Notes: a model not told the origin generated them from the letters alone. DNA of 64,000 bases from Shewanella sp. Choline-02u-19 (GCF_002836205.1 NZ_PJBE01000013.1:496001-560000); one strand, 5' to 3'. Counted from the stretch's first letter, positions 9,500-18,471 are shown. Made by a program: numbers and translations.

Positions 9500-9842
9500 A
9501 TTATTTTTCCAAGTCTTTACGCCAACATTAAGGCGCAATTATAAAGGTGACTGTTTGCCAAAAAGAGGAGGCAATGGTTTGCCGACAAAATGACAGTCTG
9601 AATCGATAAGCTTCTAATAAGCAATATCTATGCCCTTTATTGCTGATGGTGCTAGATTCATGGGCATTAGACTAAATATAATGCGATTGCATTAAACACG
9701 TTGTCAATTGGGAAAGGCACAGGCTTTTCAGTTCAAGGTGCATCAACGAGATAATAGCGAGTCTGGTTTTAGTCAGTGTCACTAGAAGTGCAATGCTTGA
9801 GTGATTAGAAATGAATGAAGCGATAGCGATGAGTATTAGTCA
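9500..9842. other. Divergent gap between flgT and flgO
   Basis: About 340 bases without a gene before the flgO promoter. At 9569-9597 it carries a 15-base palindromic stretch also present at the 5' end of flgO. No clear promoter for flgT was found. Confidence 0.4.
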
Positions 9843-9869
9843 TAAAGTTATTGATGCGAGCGCCGATAA
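9843..9869 (+). promoter_or_regulatory. FliA (sigma-28) promoter of flgOP
   Basis: TAAA (9843-9846), a 15-base spacer and GCCGATAA (9862-9869) match the FliA consensus exactly. The site is about 130 bases upstream of flgO. Confidence 0.85.
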
Positions 9870-9996
9870 CAGCATTAGATAAACATATTCGTTTCGATTG
9901 GCCGCCGTTTGAGCAAAGCACGCTGCTACTGACTTAAAGCAAAGCGCTTGGGGTTGAATAGGCCAATCTCTGTGTCTGTATAACAGGAATGAAAAG

Positions 9997-10626
9997 ATGT
10001 ATAAGACATTAATTTTACTACCGTTACTGCTGTTATTTGGCTGTGAAAATCTGCAACCTGTAGCATCTGATCAGCAGACGCTCGTGAGCGGCAATGGTTT
10101 GCCGCATTTGGCATCGATTAACTATCTGTCACAGCAGATGGTGAACGAGTTAGTTAGGCAAAATGACAGTTTAAAGCCTACAGAGCCGTTATTAGTGGCA
10201 ACGCCAGTGATGTTGTCAGATTTAGCGACCACCAATGAATTGGGTTTACAGTATCAGCAAGGGCTCATTGCGGCATTGCATGATCATCAATTTAATTTGG
10301 TCGACATGAATGTGGCTGAAACATTACGAGTGACGCCCGCCGGTGACTTTATCCTGAGCCGAGATTGGCAGCAGTTACCCAGCGATATCGACGTTAGGCA
10401 TGTTGTGGTTACCACCATGAGCCCAGACAAAGAGGGTGTGGCTATTTATAGCCGCATTGTTGATGTGAGCAATAACCGTGTGGTGTCTGTGGCACAGAGC
10501 TTTGTACCCATTGCGGCAATGCCGGGCATGTTAACTCACTCGCAAAAAGTGGTGTCTGAAAACGGTTTGTTGTATCGCTCTGAAAATTCAGGGCAACGTA
10601 CGGTAACGATTGAAGGAGGCCAGTAG
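9997..10626 (+). CDS. flgO: FlgO-family flagellar outer-membrane lipoprotein
   Basis: FlgO is an outer-membrane protein tied to the outer rings of the polar flagellum in Vibrio and relatives; its loss weakens motility. The N-terminus MYKTLILLPLLLLFGC is a lipoprotein signal with the lipid cysteine at residue 16. The 209 residues show the FlgO-domain pattern, including a serine/threonine-rich VVTTMSPDKEGV segment. It lies directly upstream of flgP with stop and start nearly touching, so the two form an operon. A perfect FliA promoter upstream makes it a late gene here. Confidence 0.85.
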   Translation: MYKTLILLPLLLLFGCENLQPVASDQQTLVSGNGLPHLASINYLSQQMVNELVRQNDSLKPTEPLLVATPVMLSDLATTNELGLQYQQGLIAALHDHQFNLVDMNVAETLRVTPAGDFILSRDWQQLPSDIDVRHVVVTTMSPDKEGVAIYSRIVDVSNNRVVSVAQSFVPIAAMPGMLTHSQKVVSENGLLYRSENSGQRTVTIEGGQ

Positions 10627-11082
10627 ATGAAAGCAATTATGGTATGTGCGGCGTTATTGCTGGTTGTGTTAGGTGGCTGCTCAGCGCAGGATCGTTATGT
10701 GCAGTACGAGACCGAAGCGCCTGAGTCTTTTCCGACGTTAACAGCTATTGGTTATGCCACGCTGGCGAATCAACCCTCAAGCGACCCCGCTCAACGGGTG
10801 TTGATGGCGATGCAAGCTTCAAAAATTGCGGCGTATCGCGAGTTGGCCGAGCAGGTCTACGGACAACACCTGGCAGCGTCAAGCCAAGTCAGTGATTGGA
10901 TGTTGTCGAGCGATAACATTAAAGCTTCAGTTTCTGGTGTGATCCGTGGTGCCAGAGTGGTCAATAGTTATCCTGCAGGCGAGCATTATGTCACTGAGTT
11001 GGAATTGGACTTTGAACAAGTTTGGGCTTTGTACCAGCAGCAAAACCGCTCGCAGAAGGTAAAAGAGATCACTTATTTTTAA
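10627..11082 (+). CDS. flgP: FlgP flagellar lipoprotein (LPP20 family)
   Basis: FlgP is an outer-membrane lipoprotein required for full motility, forming a basal-disk or outer-ring component with FlgO. The signal ends in the lipobox LGGC, with the lipidated cysteine at residue 18. The remainder has the LPP20 pattern, including an alternating ASKIAAYRELAEQVYG helix. The start follows GGAGG at the end of flgO, so translation is probably coupled. A small GCCGG-type repeat array begins at the stop codon. Confidence 0.85.
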   Translation: MKAIMVCAALLLVVLGGCSAQDRYVQYETEAPESFPTLTAIGYATLANQPSSDPAQRVLMAMQASKIAAYRELAEQVYGQHLAASSQVSDWMLSSDNIKASVSGVIRGARVVNSYPAGEHYVTELELDFEQVWALYQQQNRSQKVKEITYF

Positions 11083-11175
11083 GAGCCGGTTTAAAGTCGG
11101 TTCGGGCTGAGACGGTGATAATCGGTTAAGAGCCGACTTAAAGCCGATTCGAGCGGGGACGGTTCGAGCAGGGAA
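11083..11175 (+). repeat. Composite intergenic repeat 1 (short array after flgP)
   Basis: Degenerate units such as GAGCCGGTTTAAAG, GGGCTGAGACGGT and ATCGGTTAAGAGCC begin right after the flgP stop. The same words recur after flrA, flrC, cheW and the DUF2802 gene. About 80 bases further on, near 11258-11284, ACCGTCTT and CCGTCTTAGC appear, the complement of the array word. Confidence 0.8.
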
Positions 11176-11305
11176 GATCAAAAGAGTGTTAGAAGTAGTT
11201 TGAGGGTTTTAGTCACTTAATATTATTAAGGCTATAAAGCTAACGATCTAGGTTTCTACCGTCTTGGCATCTGCCGTCTTAGCTTTTATCGAATTTTACC
11301 GGCTT

Positions 11306-11731
11306 CTAAGCACTTAAATTATTACCTAAGCTAGAAATACTGGATGTGCGGCCTTTTTCATCGTAGGTGAGGCTGGCTGAATTACGACTGACTTGCAGCG
11401 CCTGAGAGAAGCGATTTAAGCTGGCTAAGCTCAATTCAATTAAAGACTCGTTTTCAGCGTTGAGCTGTTGGCACTCGGCTAGCAGGGCTTTTGTTTCACT
11501 AACTTGCTGAGATAATGTGGCGTCGGTCTTTAATGTACTTTTATCTGGCTGAGTCGCTATCATCTCATCGTTATGCTTTAGGCTGTCAAGTAAGGTCGCT
11601 TTAGTACTGGCAAGTGACAACAATGTGTCAGCATCTTGAGACTGTAGCGCTTTTGTTTCTTGGCTAATAACGGCTTTAAGCTCAGTCAACACGGTATGTT
11701 GTGAGCTCAATAGATGAGATAAATTAGTCAT
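11306..11731 (-). CDS. flgN: FlgN flagellar chaperone
   Basis: FlgN is the cytoplasmic export chaperone for the hook-filament junction proteins FlgK and FlgL. The 141 residues are almost entirely helical with heptad-like leucines, as in the family, and the N-terminus MTNLSHLLSSQ is typical. AAGG lies 5 bases upstream of the start. It follows flgM in the same transcript, a standard gene pair. Convergent with flgP. Confidence 0.85.
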   Translation of the reverse strand: MTNLSHLLSSQHTVLTELKAVISQETKALQSQDADTLLSLASTKATLLDSLKHNDEMIATQPDKSTLKTDATLSQQVSETKALLAECQQLNAENESLIELSLASLNRFSQALQVSRNSASLTYDEKGRTSSISSLGNNLSA

Positions 11732-11775
11732 AATGGCCTTATCTTTTATGCCTTAATCCGCGGTTTGCGGAGACA

Positions 11776-12099
11776 TTAGTTTAAATCGCTAAGTTCATTC
11801 TCGAAGTTTGCGATATTAGTTGCAAGTTTTTCTGGATCGATTTTGTAACGACCTTCAGCGATTGCAGCCTTAATTTCATCAACCTTCTTTTGGTCAATAT
11901 CGGGCATGTCGGCAATCTTAGTTTGCACATTTTGGATCTGTTGTGCCTGCGGTGTAATTGACACCGAGTCAGTTTTTTGTGCCACCGCAGTTTGCACTGG
12001 CGCTGCTGTCGCGCTTTGTGATGCAGAGCCTTTGCCGGCATTACTGGTGTTGATGCGCGCTGTAGCAGCGCTATTTACGTGTTTAATATCCATAGCCAT
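11776..12099 (-). CDS. flgM: Anti-sigma-28 factor FlgM
   Basis: FlgM binds FliA (sigma-28) and blocks late flagellar transcription until the hook is finished and FlgM is exported. The 107-residue protein has the family form: a disordered Ala/Ser/Thr-rich first half and a C-terminal binding region (DIDQKKVDEIKAAIAEGRY). I chose ATG 12099 (MAMDIKHVN, like other FlgM N-termini) over an upstream in-frame ATG at 12114. A FliA-type promoter precedes it, giving the usual feedback loop. Confidence 0.9.
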   Translation of the reverse strand: MAMDIKHVNSAATARINTSNAGKGSASQSATAAPVQTAVAQKTDSVSITPQAQQIQNVQTKIADMPDIDQKKVDEIKAAIAEGRYKIDPEKLATNIANFENELSDLN

Positions 12100-12140
12100 T
12101 TTGGTATCCAACATTGAATAAAGAGACTTTCTTACACATG

Positions 12141-12167
12141 CTATCGGCGCGATAACCGTTAACTTTA
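12141..12167 (-). promoter_or_regulatory. FliA (sigma-28) promoter of flgMN
   Basis: Read on the minus strand: TAAA, a 15-base spacer, then GCCGATAG. This is one mismatch from consensus, about 40 bases upstream of the flgM start. Confidence 0.75.
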
Positions 12168-12175
12168 ATGTTATT

Positions 12176-12889
12176 TTACATTCTTACTTCAACTTGGCCA
12201 ACCGCAATGACTTTTGCGTTTAAGGTTTTATGTGAATGGCTGTTCTTAATTCGAATCTTGTCGCCTAAATTGCCATCATGTAATGCTTCGCCGACGGTTT
12301 TTATTTCGAAGTTTTGAGACCGTGCAATGATAGAGACAGTGTCGCCCTTACAAACAACGCACAGATGGTTATTAAAAATAGGTTGCTGTGGTGCGACTCG
12401 ACGTTTAAGCCGCGCGCCGACCACTTGGCTTAATTGGTCAAACTGTTGACCTCGCAGCGTGCTTTGCTCGACATAGTCAATGGCTACATCGCTTTGTGAG
12501 ATTAAATCGCCAGGGCCTAAGGTGGCTTTAGCCACCACTACCGGGTAGAGAATATCGACCCTTACCGATAAAAATATTTGCCATGGGTAACTCAAGTCTG
12601 GGCTGTCGCAGCTTATTTTGACCGTATTGTTACGCCTTATTGCTCGATCGCTGGCTATTTCTGCTTTTATCGGCAGAAAGCAATTAGGCAAGCTGACGCG
12701 GGTATCTAATTTTTGCGGCGTGATATTGACCTTCGCTTTTTCTGGCGCTTCAATTTTTTCTTCAACTGCCGCTATAGCTAATCGAGAAATGGTCGATAAA
12801 GAGGGAACACTAGCAACCTGATTGGCATCTGCAATAGTGATTACAGGGAAATAAAGTACGGTAGAAAGTAACCAAAAATTTATTTTCAT
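12176..12889 (-). CDS. flgA: Flagellar P-ring assembly chaperone FlgA
   Basis: FlgA is a periplasmic chaperone that helps FlgI assemble into the P ring. An N-terminal signal peptide is followed by a SAF-type domain and the conserved C-terminal ChapFlgA region (NFEIKTVGEALHDGNLGDKIRIKNSHS). The 237 residues are a normal length. It is upstream of flgMN on the same strand, with a 76-base gap holding the flgM promoter, and is divergent from cheV. I did not find a clear sigma-54 or sigma-28 site ahead of flgA. Confidence 0.9.
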   Translation of the reverse strand: MKINFWLLSTVLYFPVITIADANQVASVPSLSTISRLAIAAVEEKIEAPEKAKVNITPQKLDTRVSLPNCFLPIKAEIASDRAIRRNNTVKISCDSPDLSYPWQIFLSVRVDILYPVVVAKATLGPGDLISQSDVAIDYVEQSTLRGQQFDQLSQVVGARLKRRVAPQQPIFNNHLCVVCKGDTVSIIARSQNFEIKTVGEALHDGNLGDKIRIKNSHSHKTLNAKVIAVGQVEVRM

Positions 12890-13121
12890 AATGAATACAT
12901 TAGCTTGATTCGCTAGAATGCACCTAAGTCGTGTTAATTGTAGAATGTCGGTAGCGAACTCATTAAATCGTTGGGCGTCATAAAGTTGACTGATGTCGCA
13001 ACGTTTGAATCAGATAGTGCTAACTAAGCAAGTAGTATGCCTAAATGTAGGGATGAGTTTATATTGATCAGTATTGACAATATGGATGCGAAAGAACAAC
13101 GAAATAAGCGTTAACTACACC

Positions 13122-13151
13122 TAAATTTAATCTTTTAGATTTAACCGATAA
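13122..13151 (+). promoter_or_regulatory. Possible degenerate FliA promoter of cheV
   Basis: ACCGATAA (13144-13151) is one base from the FliA -10 element, 24 bases before cheV, but the nearest TAAA is 18 rather than 15 bases away. Tentative. Confidence 0.3.
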
Positions 13152-13174
13152 AAAGTAAGTACAAGGCAAATTTT

Positions 13175-14095
13175 ATGTCGAACATTCTTGATTCAGTAAA
13201 TAAGCGAACGCAATTGGTTGGGCAAAACCGACTTGAGTTATTGTTATTTAAACTTAATGGACGTCAACGATTCGGCATTAACGTATTTAAGGTAAAAGAG
13301 GTGCTGCAATGCCCTCCGTTAACAAGCTTACCTAGACTTAACTCTAGTGTGCGTGGCATTGCCCATGTACGCGGCATGACCATTTCAGTGATTGATTTGA
13401 GTGCTGCAACAGGCGGCCGCCCAATTGAGAACATTGAGAACAGCTTTATTATCATTTCTGAGTACAACCGCAGTGTGCAGGGGTTCTTGGTCAGTTCGGT
13501 TGAACGTATTATCAATATGAACTGGGAAGCGATCATGCCGCCACCACAAGGCGCCGGACGTGGCTCATATTTGACGGCCGTGACAGAGATTGATAATGAG
13601 TTAGTGGAGATTTTGGATGTTGAGAAAATCTTAGATGAGATTTCACCCGTCAATACCAACATCAGTAAAGAGTTAGACGAGAAGCTGACAATCGATAGAA
13701 ATAAGCATTATCACATTATGGTGATAGATGACTCATCGGTGGCCCGTAAACAGATTATTCGTGCGTTAGCCTCGCTTGATCTGCAAATCGATACTGCCAA
13801 AGATGGTAAAGAAGCATTAGAAAAGTTACGTGCAATAGCGGCGGAACTCGACGACGTGTCGACTGAAATTCCGTTGATTATTTCAGATATTGAAATGCCT
13901 GAAATGGATGGTTATACCCTCACCGCTGAAATACGTGATGATCCTAAGCTTAGAAACATCAAAGTGGTGTTACATACTTCGCTTAGTGGCGTGTTTAATC
14001 AGGCGATGGTGCAAAAAGTGGGCGCTAATGACTTTATTGCTAAGTTTAACCCTGATGAGTTAGCCGCCGCGGTAAACAAACATTTAAGTTTATAA
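13175..14095 (+). CDS. cheV: Chemotaxis coupling protein CheV
   Basis: CheV couples chemoreceptors to CheA and adapts signalling through its own receiver domain. Residues about 1-165 form a CheW-like domain (GINVFKVKEVLQCPPLTSLP), and residues about 180-306 form a response-regulator receiver. The acidic pair is in MVIDDSS, the phosphoacceptor aspartate is residue 238 in SDIEMPEMDGY, and the lysine is near FIAKF. Length is normal. It is followed by cheR on the same strand after 139 bases that contain a hairpin (14126-14153) without a T run. Confidence 0.95.
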   Translation: MSNILDSVNKRTQLVGQNRLELLLFKLNGRQRFGINVFKVKEVLQCPPLTSLPRLNSSVRGIAHVRGMTISVIDLSAATGGRPIENIENSFIIISEYNRSVQGFLVSSVERIINMNWEAIMPPPQGAGRGSYLTAVTEIDNELVEILDVEKILDEISPVNTNISKELDEKLTIDRNKHYHIMVIDDSSVARKQIIRALASLDLQIDTAKDGKEALEKLRAIAAELDDVSTEIPLIISDIEMPEMDGYTLTAEIRDDPKLRNIKVVLHTSLSGVFNQAMVQKVGANDFIAKFNPDELAAAVNKHLSL

Positions 14096-14234
14096 CGCGT
14101 AGGGCTAAGTTCACAGCAAAGCCAGCGGAAACCAAGTCTTGCTTGTGTTTCCGAGATGGCTAATGTATAACCCAGCGATTGTTGTAAAGTTGCGCCTTTT
14201 ATGCGACTTGTTTTATTGATATTTAGGATACAGA

Positions 14235-15068
14235 GTGCCGAATAAATCACTTGCTGAAAACGAGTACCATCAGTTTAGACTGTTTTTAGAGCAGCACAGC
14301 GGTATTGTGCTCGGTGACAGCAAGCAATATCTTGTGCGCAGTCGATTGGCGCCGCTAATGGGCAAGTATAATCTTCCCTCTTTATCGGATGTTGTAAAGC
14401 ATTCAATGAAACCCACAGAGCGTCAACTTCGCACTGAAGTTATCGATGCCATGACAACCAACGAAACTCTTTGGTTTCGCGACCGCTATCCTTTCGAGTT
14501 GCTGTTTAATTCCATTTTGCCCAATTACAGCCGACTCGGTCGACCGGTAAAAATATGGTCAGCTGCCTGTTCGTCGGGGCAAGAGCCGTATTCTTTAAGC
14601 ATGACGATTCTGGAATATCAGCAGCGTAAACCTGGAACACTGCCCGGTGGAGCGAGTATATTGGCGACGGATCTCTCGCCGACGATGCTTGAGCGCTGTA
14701 AAAAAGCGGAGTATGACAATTTAGCGTTAGCCCGTGGTTTATCAGATGAACGAAAACGTCATTTTTTTGATGCATTGCCATCGGGTAATATGGTGATTAA
14801 GAACAATGTGAAGCAATTGGTTAATTTTCGAGCTCACAACTTGCTCGAAAATTATACCTTGCTCGGCAAGTTCGACATTATCTTTTGCCGCAATGTATTG
14901 ATCTACTTCTCTCCAGAGGCAAAGCGGAAAATATTGCGGCAATTTGCTGCCGCACTGAACCCTAAAGGTATTCTTTTCTTGGGTGCGTCAGAGTCTATTG
15001 CCGGTTTGTCTGATGAGTTTGATATGGTGCGCTGTAATCCTGGCATCTATTACCAAAAACGAACTTAA
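14235..15068 (+). CDS. cheR: Chemotaxis methyltransferase CheR
   Basis: CheR transfers methyl groups from S-adenosylmethionine to glutamates of chemoreceptors. The helical N-terminal domain (about 1-75) is followed by the methyltransferase fold with WSAACSSGQEPYSLSM, the cofactor-binding ATDLS segment and the FCRNVLIYF motif. The start is GTG 14235, preceded by AGGA at good distance. The 277 residues are typical. Located between cheV and the flgB promoter, as in other polar-flagellum clusters. Confidence 0.95.
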   Translation: MPNKSLAENEYHQFRLFLEQHSGIVLGDSKQYLVRSRLAPLMGKYNLPSLSDVVKHSMKPTERQLRTEVIDAMTTNETLWFRDRYPFELLFNSILPNYSRLGRPVKIWSAACSSGQEPYSLSMTILEYQQRKPGTLPGGASILATDLSPTMLERCKKAEYDNLALARGLSDERKRHFFDALPSGNMVIKNNVKQLVNFRAHNLLENYTLLGKFDIIFCRNVLIYFSPEAKRKILRQFAAALNPKGILFLGASESIAGLSDEFDMVRCNPGIYYQKRT

Positions 15069-15192
15069 GCTTATTGTTGTGGGTGTTGAAGTGCAATCAA
15101 CGCATTTTTGACACCCTGTTTATCCGCATCATCCCGCCGCTATAGCGCTACCCTCTAAGTAAATCGTCTATTTTCATTCTTTTAGACTAATT

Positions 15193-15207
15193 TGGCACAC
15201 CAATTGC
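15193..15207 (+). promoter_or_regulatory. Sigma-54 promoter of flgBCDE
   Basis: TGGCAC, a 5-base spacer and TTGC, 34 bases upstream of flgB. It matches the -24/-12 consensus closely. Confidence 0.9.
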
Positions 15208-15241
15208 TTTATTCTAGCTATCGAGCTGAGGAGGCAATTTT

Positions 15242-15640
15242 ATGGCGATTAATTTTGATAGTGCATTAGGCGTTCATCAGTACACTTTGGGCGTACGCTC
15301 TCAACGTGCAGAGGTCCTATCTTCAAATATTGCCAATGCCGACACACCAAACTATAAAGCCCGCGATGTTGATTTTGCTAAAGCAATGAATTCAGCGCAG
15401 TCACGTCAATCGGGCTTGTCCATGACCAAGAGCGATAGCAAGCACTTCGATTTAGCCGCGTTAACGCAGCAAAATGTCGCTTATCGGGTACCGAATCAGC
15501 CAGACACCGGTGACGGTAATACAGTAGACATTCAAGAGGAGCAATCAGCCTTCATGAAAAATGCCCTTGAGTATCAAATGTCACTCGGTTTTCTCGACAG
15601 CAAGTTTTCAGGCATGAAAAAAGCGATTAGAGGCGAATAA
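15242..15640 (+). CDS. flgB: Flagellar proximal rod protein FlgB
   Basis: FlgB forms part of the proximal rod, connecting the MS ring to the rod in the periplasm. The 132 residues carry the flagellar rod N-terminal motif (SSNIANADTPNYKARDVDF, residues about 29-47) and a helical C-terminus. Start follows GAGGAGG. It is the first gene of the sigma-54-driven flgBCDE unit, only 2 bases from flgC. Confidence 0.95.
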   Translation: MAINFDSALGVHQYTLGVRSQRAEVLSSNIANADTPNYKARDVDFAKAMNSAQSRQSGLSMTKSDSKHFDLAALTQQNVAYRVPNQPDTGDGNTVDIQEEQSAFMKNALEYQMSLGFLDSKFSGMKKAIRGE

Positions 15641-15642
15641 TT

Positions 15643-16059
15643 ATGAGTTTATTTAATATTTTTAACGTCGCAGGTTCAGGTATGTCGGCGCAATCGGTCA
15701 GACTCAATACCACGGCCAGTAATATTGCCAACGCAGACTCTGTATCTAGCAGTGTGGGTAAGACCTATCGTGCTCGCCATCCTATTTTTGAAGCTGAAAT
15801 GAACCAAGCTCAACAGCATCAAAGTGCTTCACAAGCCGTTGCCGTTAAGGGAATTGTTGAAAGTGACTTACCGTTAAATAAAGAATACTCGCCAGGTCAT
15901 CCAATGGCCGACACTGATGGCTTTATCTATAAGCCCAATGTCAATGTGATGGAGGAGATGGCCGACATGATCTCTGCCTCTCGCTCATATCAGATGAATG
16001 TACAAGTGACTGAAGCTGCAAAATCGATGCTTCAGCAAACCCTTAGAATTGGTAAATAA
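15643..16059 (+). CDS. flgC: Flagellar proximal rod protein FlgC
   Basis: FlgC is a proximal rod subunit. At 138 residues it is standard in length. It has the rod-family N-terminal motif (NTTASNIANADSVSSS) and the C-terminal FlgC signature (YKPNVNVMEEMADMISASRSYQMNV). It follows flgB almost without a gap and precedes flgD by 25 bases. Confidence 0.96.
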   Translation: MSLFNIFNVAGSGMSAQSVRLNTTASNIANADSVSSSVGKTYRARHPIFEAEMNQAQQHQSASQAVAVKGIVESDLPLNKEYSPGHPMADTDGFIYKPNVNVMEEMADMISASRSYQMNVQVTEAAKSMLQQTLRIGK

Positions 16060-16084
16060 ACTCAGTGAAAGCTGGAGGTAAATT

Positions 16085-16891
16085 TTGAGCCTTATTAATC
16101 CGCTCAATAACACGCAATCTGCAACAGGCCAGCCACAAAGTGCTAGCACTGTTACGCCGCAAGCTGCGACGCAGACGACGGTACAAAGTAACGCGGCAGC
16201 AACGTCGACTCCGACAACGGGTAATCCGTTTTTAGACAGTTTGCGTTTGCCTGCAGAAAATTCAATACCTGAAGCCAATAGTCAGGACTTATCGCAAGAA
16301 GATTTCTTCTCGCTGTTGAGTCAACAGTTGTCGATGCAAGATCCGTTTAAGCCAGTCGACAATGATCAAATGATCCAACAGATGGCATCGTTCTCGACCG
16401 TTGACGGTATTAGCAAGCTTAACGAAGAGATTGTTAACCTCAATGCGCTAACGACATCAAGCCAAGCCTTGCAAGCGTCAGGTCTGGTTGGGCAAAAAGT
16501 ACTTATCCCATCGGATACCGGCTATATCTCAGCTGAAGAGCCGGTCATAAAGGGTGTCGTCAGTACACCTGAAACGATTAAAGACTTAACCGTTCGCGTC
16601 GAAGATGAATCTGGTCAGCTGATATCTACTTTTCAAGTGGATGGCAGTGCGGGCGGCAACGTTGAGGTGACTTGGGACGGTATGGGTAAAAATGGCGAGC
16701 CTGTTGCTGAAGGGAGTTACACCCTAAAAGTCACGGGTAAAGTTGATGGCAAGAGTGAAGAATTACCCGTTTCAACTTACGCTCACGTCACGAGCGTGTC
16801 GTTAGGGACAGCAGCTACCGGCGCTATTTTGAATTTGCGCGGCGTTGGCGGTATTAAGATTAGTGATGTATTAGCGGTGTCAGAATCGTAA
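16085..16891 (+). CDS. flgD: Flagellar hook-capping protein FlgD
   Basis: FlgD is the scaffold cap that allows FlgE polymerisation at the tip of the growing hook. Residues 1-60 are a Thr/Ala/Gln-rich tail. The conserved FlgD motif DFFSLLSQQLSMQDPFKP lies near residues 76-93, followed by QMASFSTVDGISKLN and a C-terminal Ig-like domain. The start is TTG 16085, justified by GGAGGT 5 bases upstream. Confidence 0.93.
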   Translation: MSLINPLNNTQSATGQPQSASTVTPQAATQTTVQSNAAATSTPTTGNPFLDSLRLPAENSIPEANSQDLSQEDFFSLLSQQLSMQDPFKPVDNDQMIQQMASFSTVDGISKLNEEIVNLNALTTSSQALQASGLVGQKVLIPSDTGYISAEEPVIKGVVSTPETIKDLTVRVEDESGQLISTFQVDGSAGGNVEVTWDGMGKNGEPVAEGSYTLKVTGKVDGKSEELPVSTYAHVTSVSLGTAATGAILNLRGVGGIKISDVLAVSES

Positions 16892-16965
16892 ACGCACGAC
16901 AGATATTAATAAGAGAGGCAGATAAACCTCTCCTAAAACGAATTGAACAAGGATAGAGGTGAACT

Positions 16966-18327
16966 ATGTCATTTAACATTGCTCTGAGCGGTATATCTGC
17001 TGCGCAAAAAGATCTCAATACAACCGCAAACAATATCGCTAACGTTAACACCACTGGTTTTAAAGAATCACGTGCTGAGTTTGCCGATGTTTACGCGACC
17101 TCTATTTTTGCTAATAGCAAAACAACCGTCGGTGGCGGTGTTGCAACCAGCCAGGTGGCGCAGCAGTTCCAGCAAGGTAGCTTACAATTTACCAATAACT
17201 CACTTGATATGGCGATTAACGGCGGTGGTTTCTTCGTCACTTCATCAGAAGTGGGATCACAAGATCATTCATTCACTCGTGCGGGTGCGTTTAAGTTTGA
17301 CTCAAACAACTACATGGTTGATTCAGCAGGTAACTTTCTGCAAACCTTCCCGGTTGATAAAGATGGCAACTCAACATCAGTGAGTTTAACCACCACGCAG
17401 CCAGTCAAAATTCCGGATACGGCAGGTAGCCCAGTAAAAACTGAAAATATCGGTATGCAGATGAACTTGAATGCGGGTGATAAGACCTTAGACCCAGCAA
17501 ATTTCAACCCCGATGACCCTGATACATTTAACAATTCAACGTCTGTCACCATGTATGACTCATTAGGTGAGCCACATATTATGACAAGCTATTTTGTTCG
17601 CCCACCCAATGCGGCGCACACAGGCGAAAGTAACTGGGTTGCTTTTTACGCAGTTGACGGCAAAAAAGTGAATGTCGATCCCGCAGCAGGGACTTATAAT
17701 ATCGATACTAGTGGCAACGGTGTGATAGATGGCACGGCAACGGCTGAAACGACCGGTGGCTGGAAAGGCGCAGCAATCTCTTTTAACGATACGGGTGGAT
17801 ATGAGGGGAGTGATCCTGCGACTATTCAGACTGAAGCCTTGGGTGTTGGTGGCGCGAATGTGCTCGGCGCTGGCGCAGATGGTACGCAAACATTAAACCT
17901 TAAGTTTAATCAACCAACTCAATATTCATCACCATTTGAAGTCACTGAATTAACCCAAGACGGTACTACAGTAGGTCGTTTAACGAACGTTGAAGTGGGT
18001 GCTGATGGCCTTGTTAACGCCAGTTACAGTAATGGTTCAACAGTGCCATTGGCACGGGTAGCATTAGTCCGCTTTGCCAACGAGCAGGGCTTATCACAAG
18101 CGGGTAATACCTCTTGGAAAGCGAGCATTGATTCGGGGCCAGCATTAGCGGGTGAGGCAAACAGTGGCACTTTTGGTGGCATTCGTTCTTCAGCGCTAGA
18201 GCAATCAAACGTGGATTTGACCACCGAGTTGGTTGACCTTATTTCTGCACAGCGTAACTTCCAAGCTAACTCGAGAACGCTGGAAGTCAACAATACGCTA
18301 CAACAAACCATACTGCAGATCCGATAA
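16966..18327 (+). CDS. flgE: Flagellar hook protein FlgE
   Basis: FlgE polymerises into the hook, the universal joint outside the cell. The 453 residues show the N-terminal motif ISAAQKDLNTTANNIANVNT, central variable domains, and the C-terminal EQSNVDLTTELVDLISAQRNFQANSRTLE motif. It is the last gene of its transcript: a strong terminator follows, before a new sigma-54 promoter for flgF. Residue composition is typical, with no cysteine seen. Confidence 0.95.
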   Translation: MSFNIALSGISAAQKDLNTTANNIANVNTTGFKESRAEFADVYATSIFANSKTTVGGGVATSQVAQQFQQGSLQFTNNSLDMAINGGGFFVTSSEVGSQDHSFTRAGAFKFDSNNYMVDSAGNFLQTFPVDKDGNSTSVSLTTTQPVKIPDTAGSPVKTENIGMQMNLNAGDKTLDPANFNPDDPDTFNNSTSVTMYDSLGEPHIMTSYFVRPPNAAHTGESNWVAFYAVDGKKVNVDPAAGTYNIDTSGNGVIDGTATAETTGGWKGAAISFNDTGGYEGSDPATIQTEALGVGGANVLGAGADGTQTLNLKFNQPTQYSSPFEVTELTQDGTTVGRLTNVEVGADGLVNASYSNGSTVPLARVALVRFANEQGLSQAGNTSWKASIDSGPALAGEANSGTFGGIRSSALEQSNVDLTTELVDLISAQRNFQANSRTLEVNNTLQQTILQIR

Positions 18328-18340
18328 TCATTAAGGTCTG

Positions 18341-18405
18341 TTAACGCGGTTTTTAGCCGCGTTATACGTTTACACGTTGCCGCACGGCAACGTGTTTCCT
18401 CTTTT
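18341..18405 (+). terminator. Terminator after flgE
   Basis: Two hairpins. The first pairs AACGCGG with CCGCGTT. The second is an 11-base perfect stem (ACACGTTGCCG, 18372-18382, with 18385-18395) followed by a pyrimidine/T-rich stretch. Confidence 0.75.
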
Positions 18406-18471
18406 AGTCCCATTGTTTATATTCTTGCTGCAACTCCCTCTTTTTATATCCCATTGCAACACTTACATTTC

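Noticed and set aside
9570..9592. Sigma-54 site for flgT on the minus strand
   Set aside because: GGCA and TTGC are present but the spacer is 4 bases, which is outside the tolerated -24/-12 geometry.
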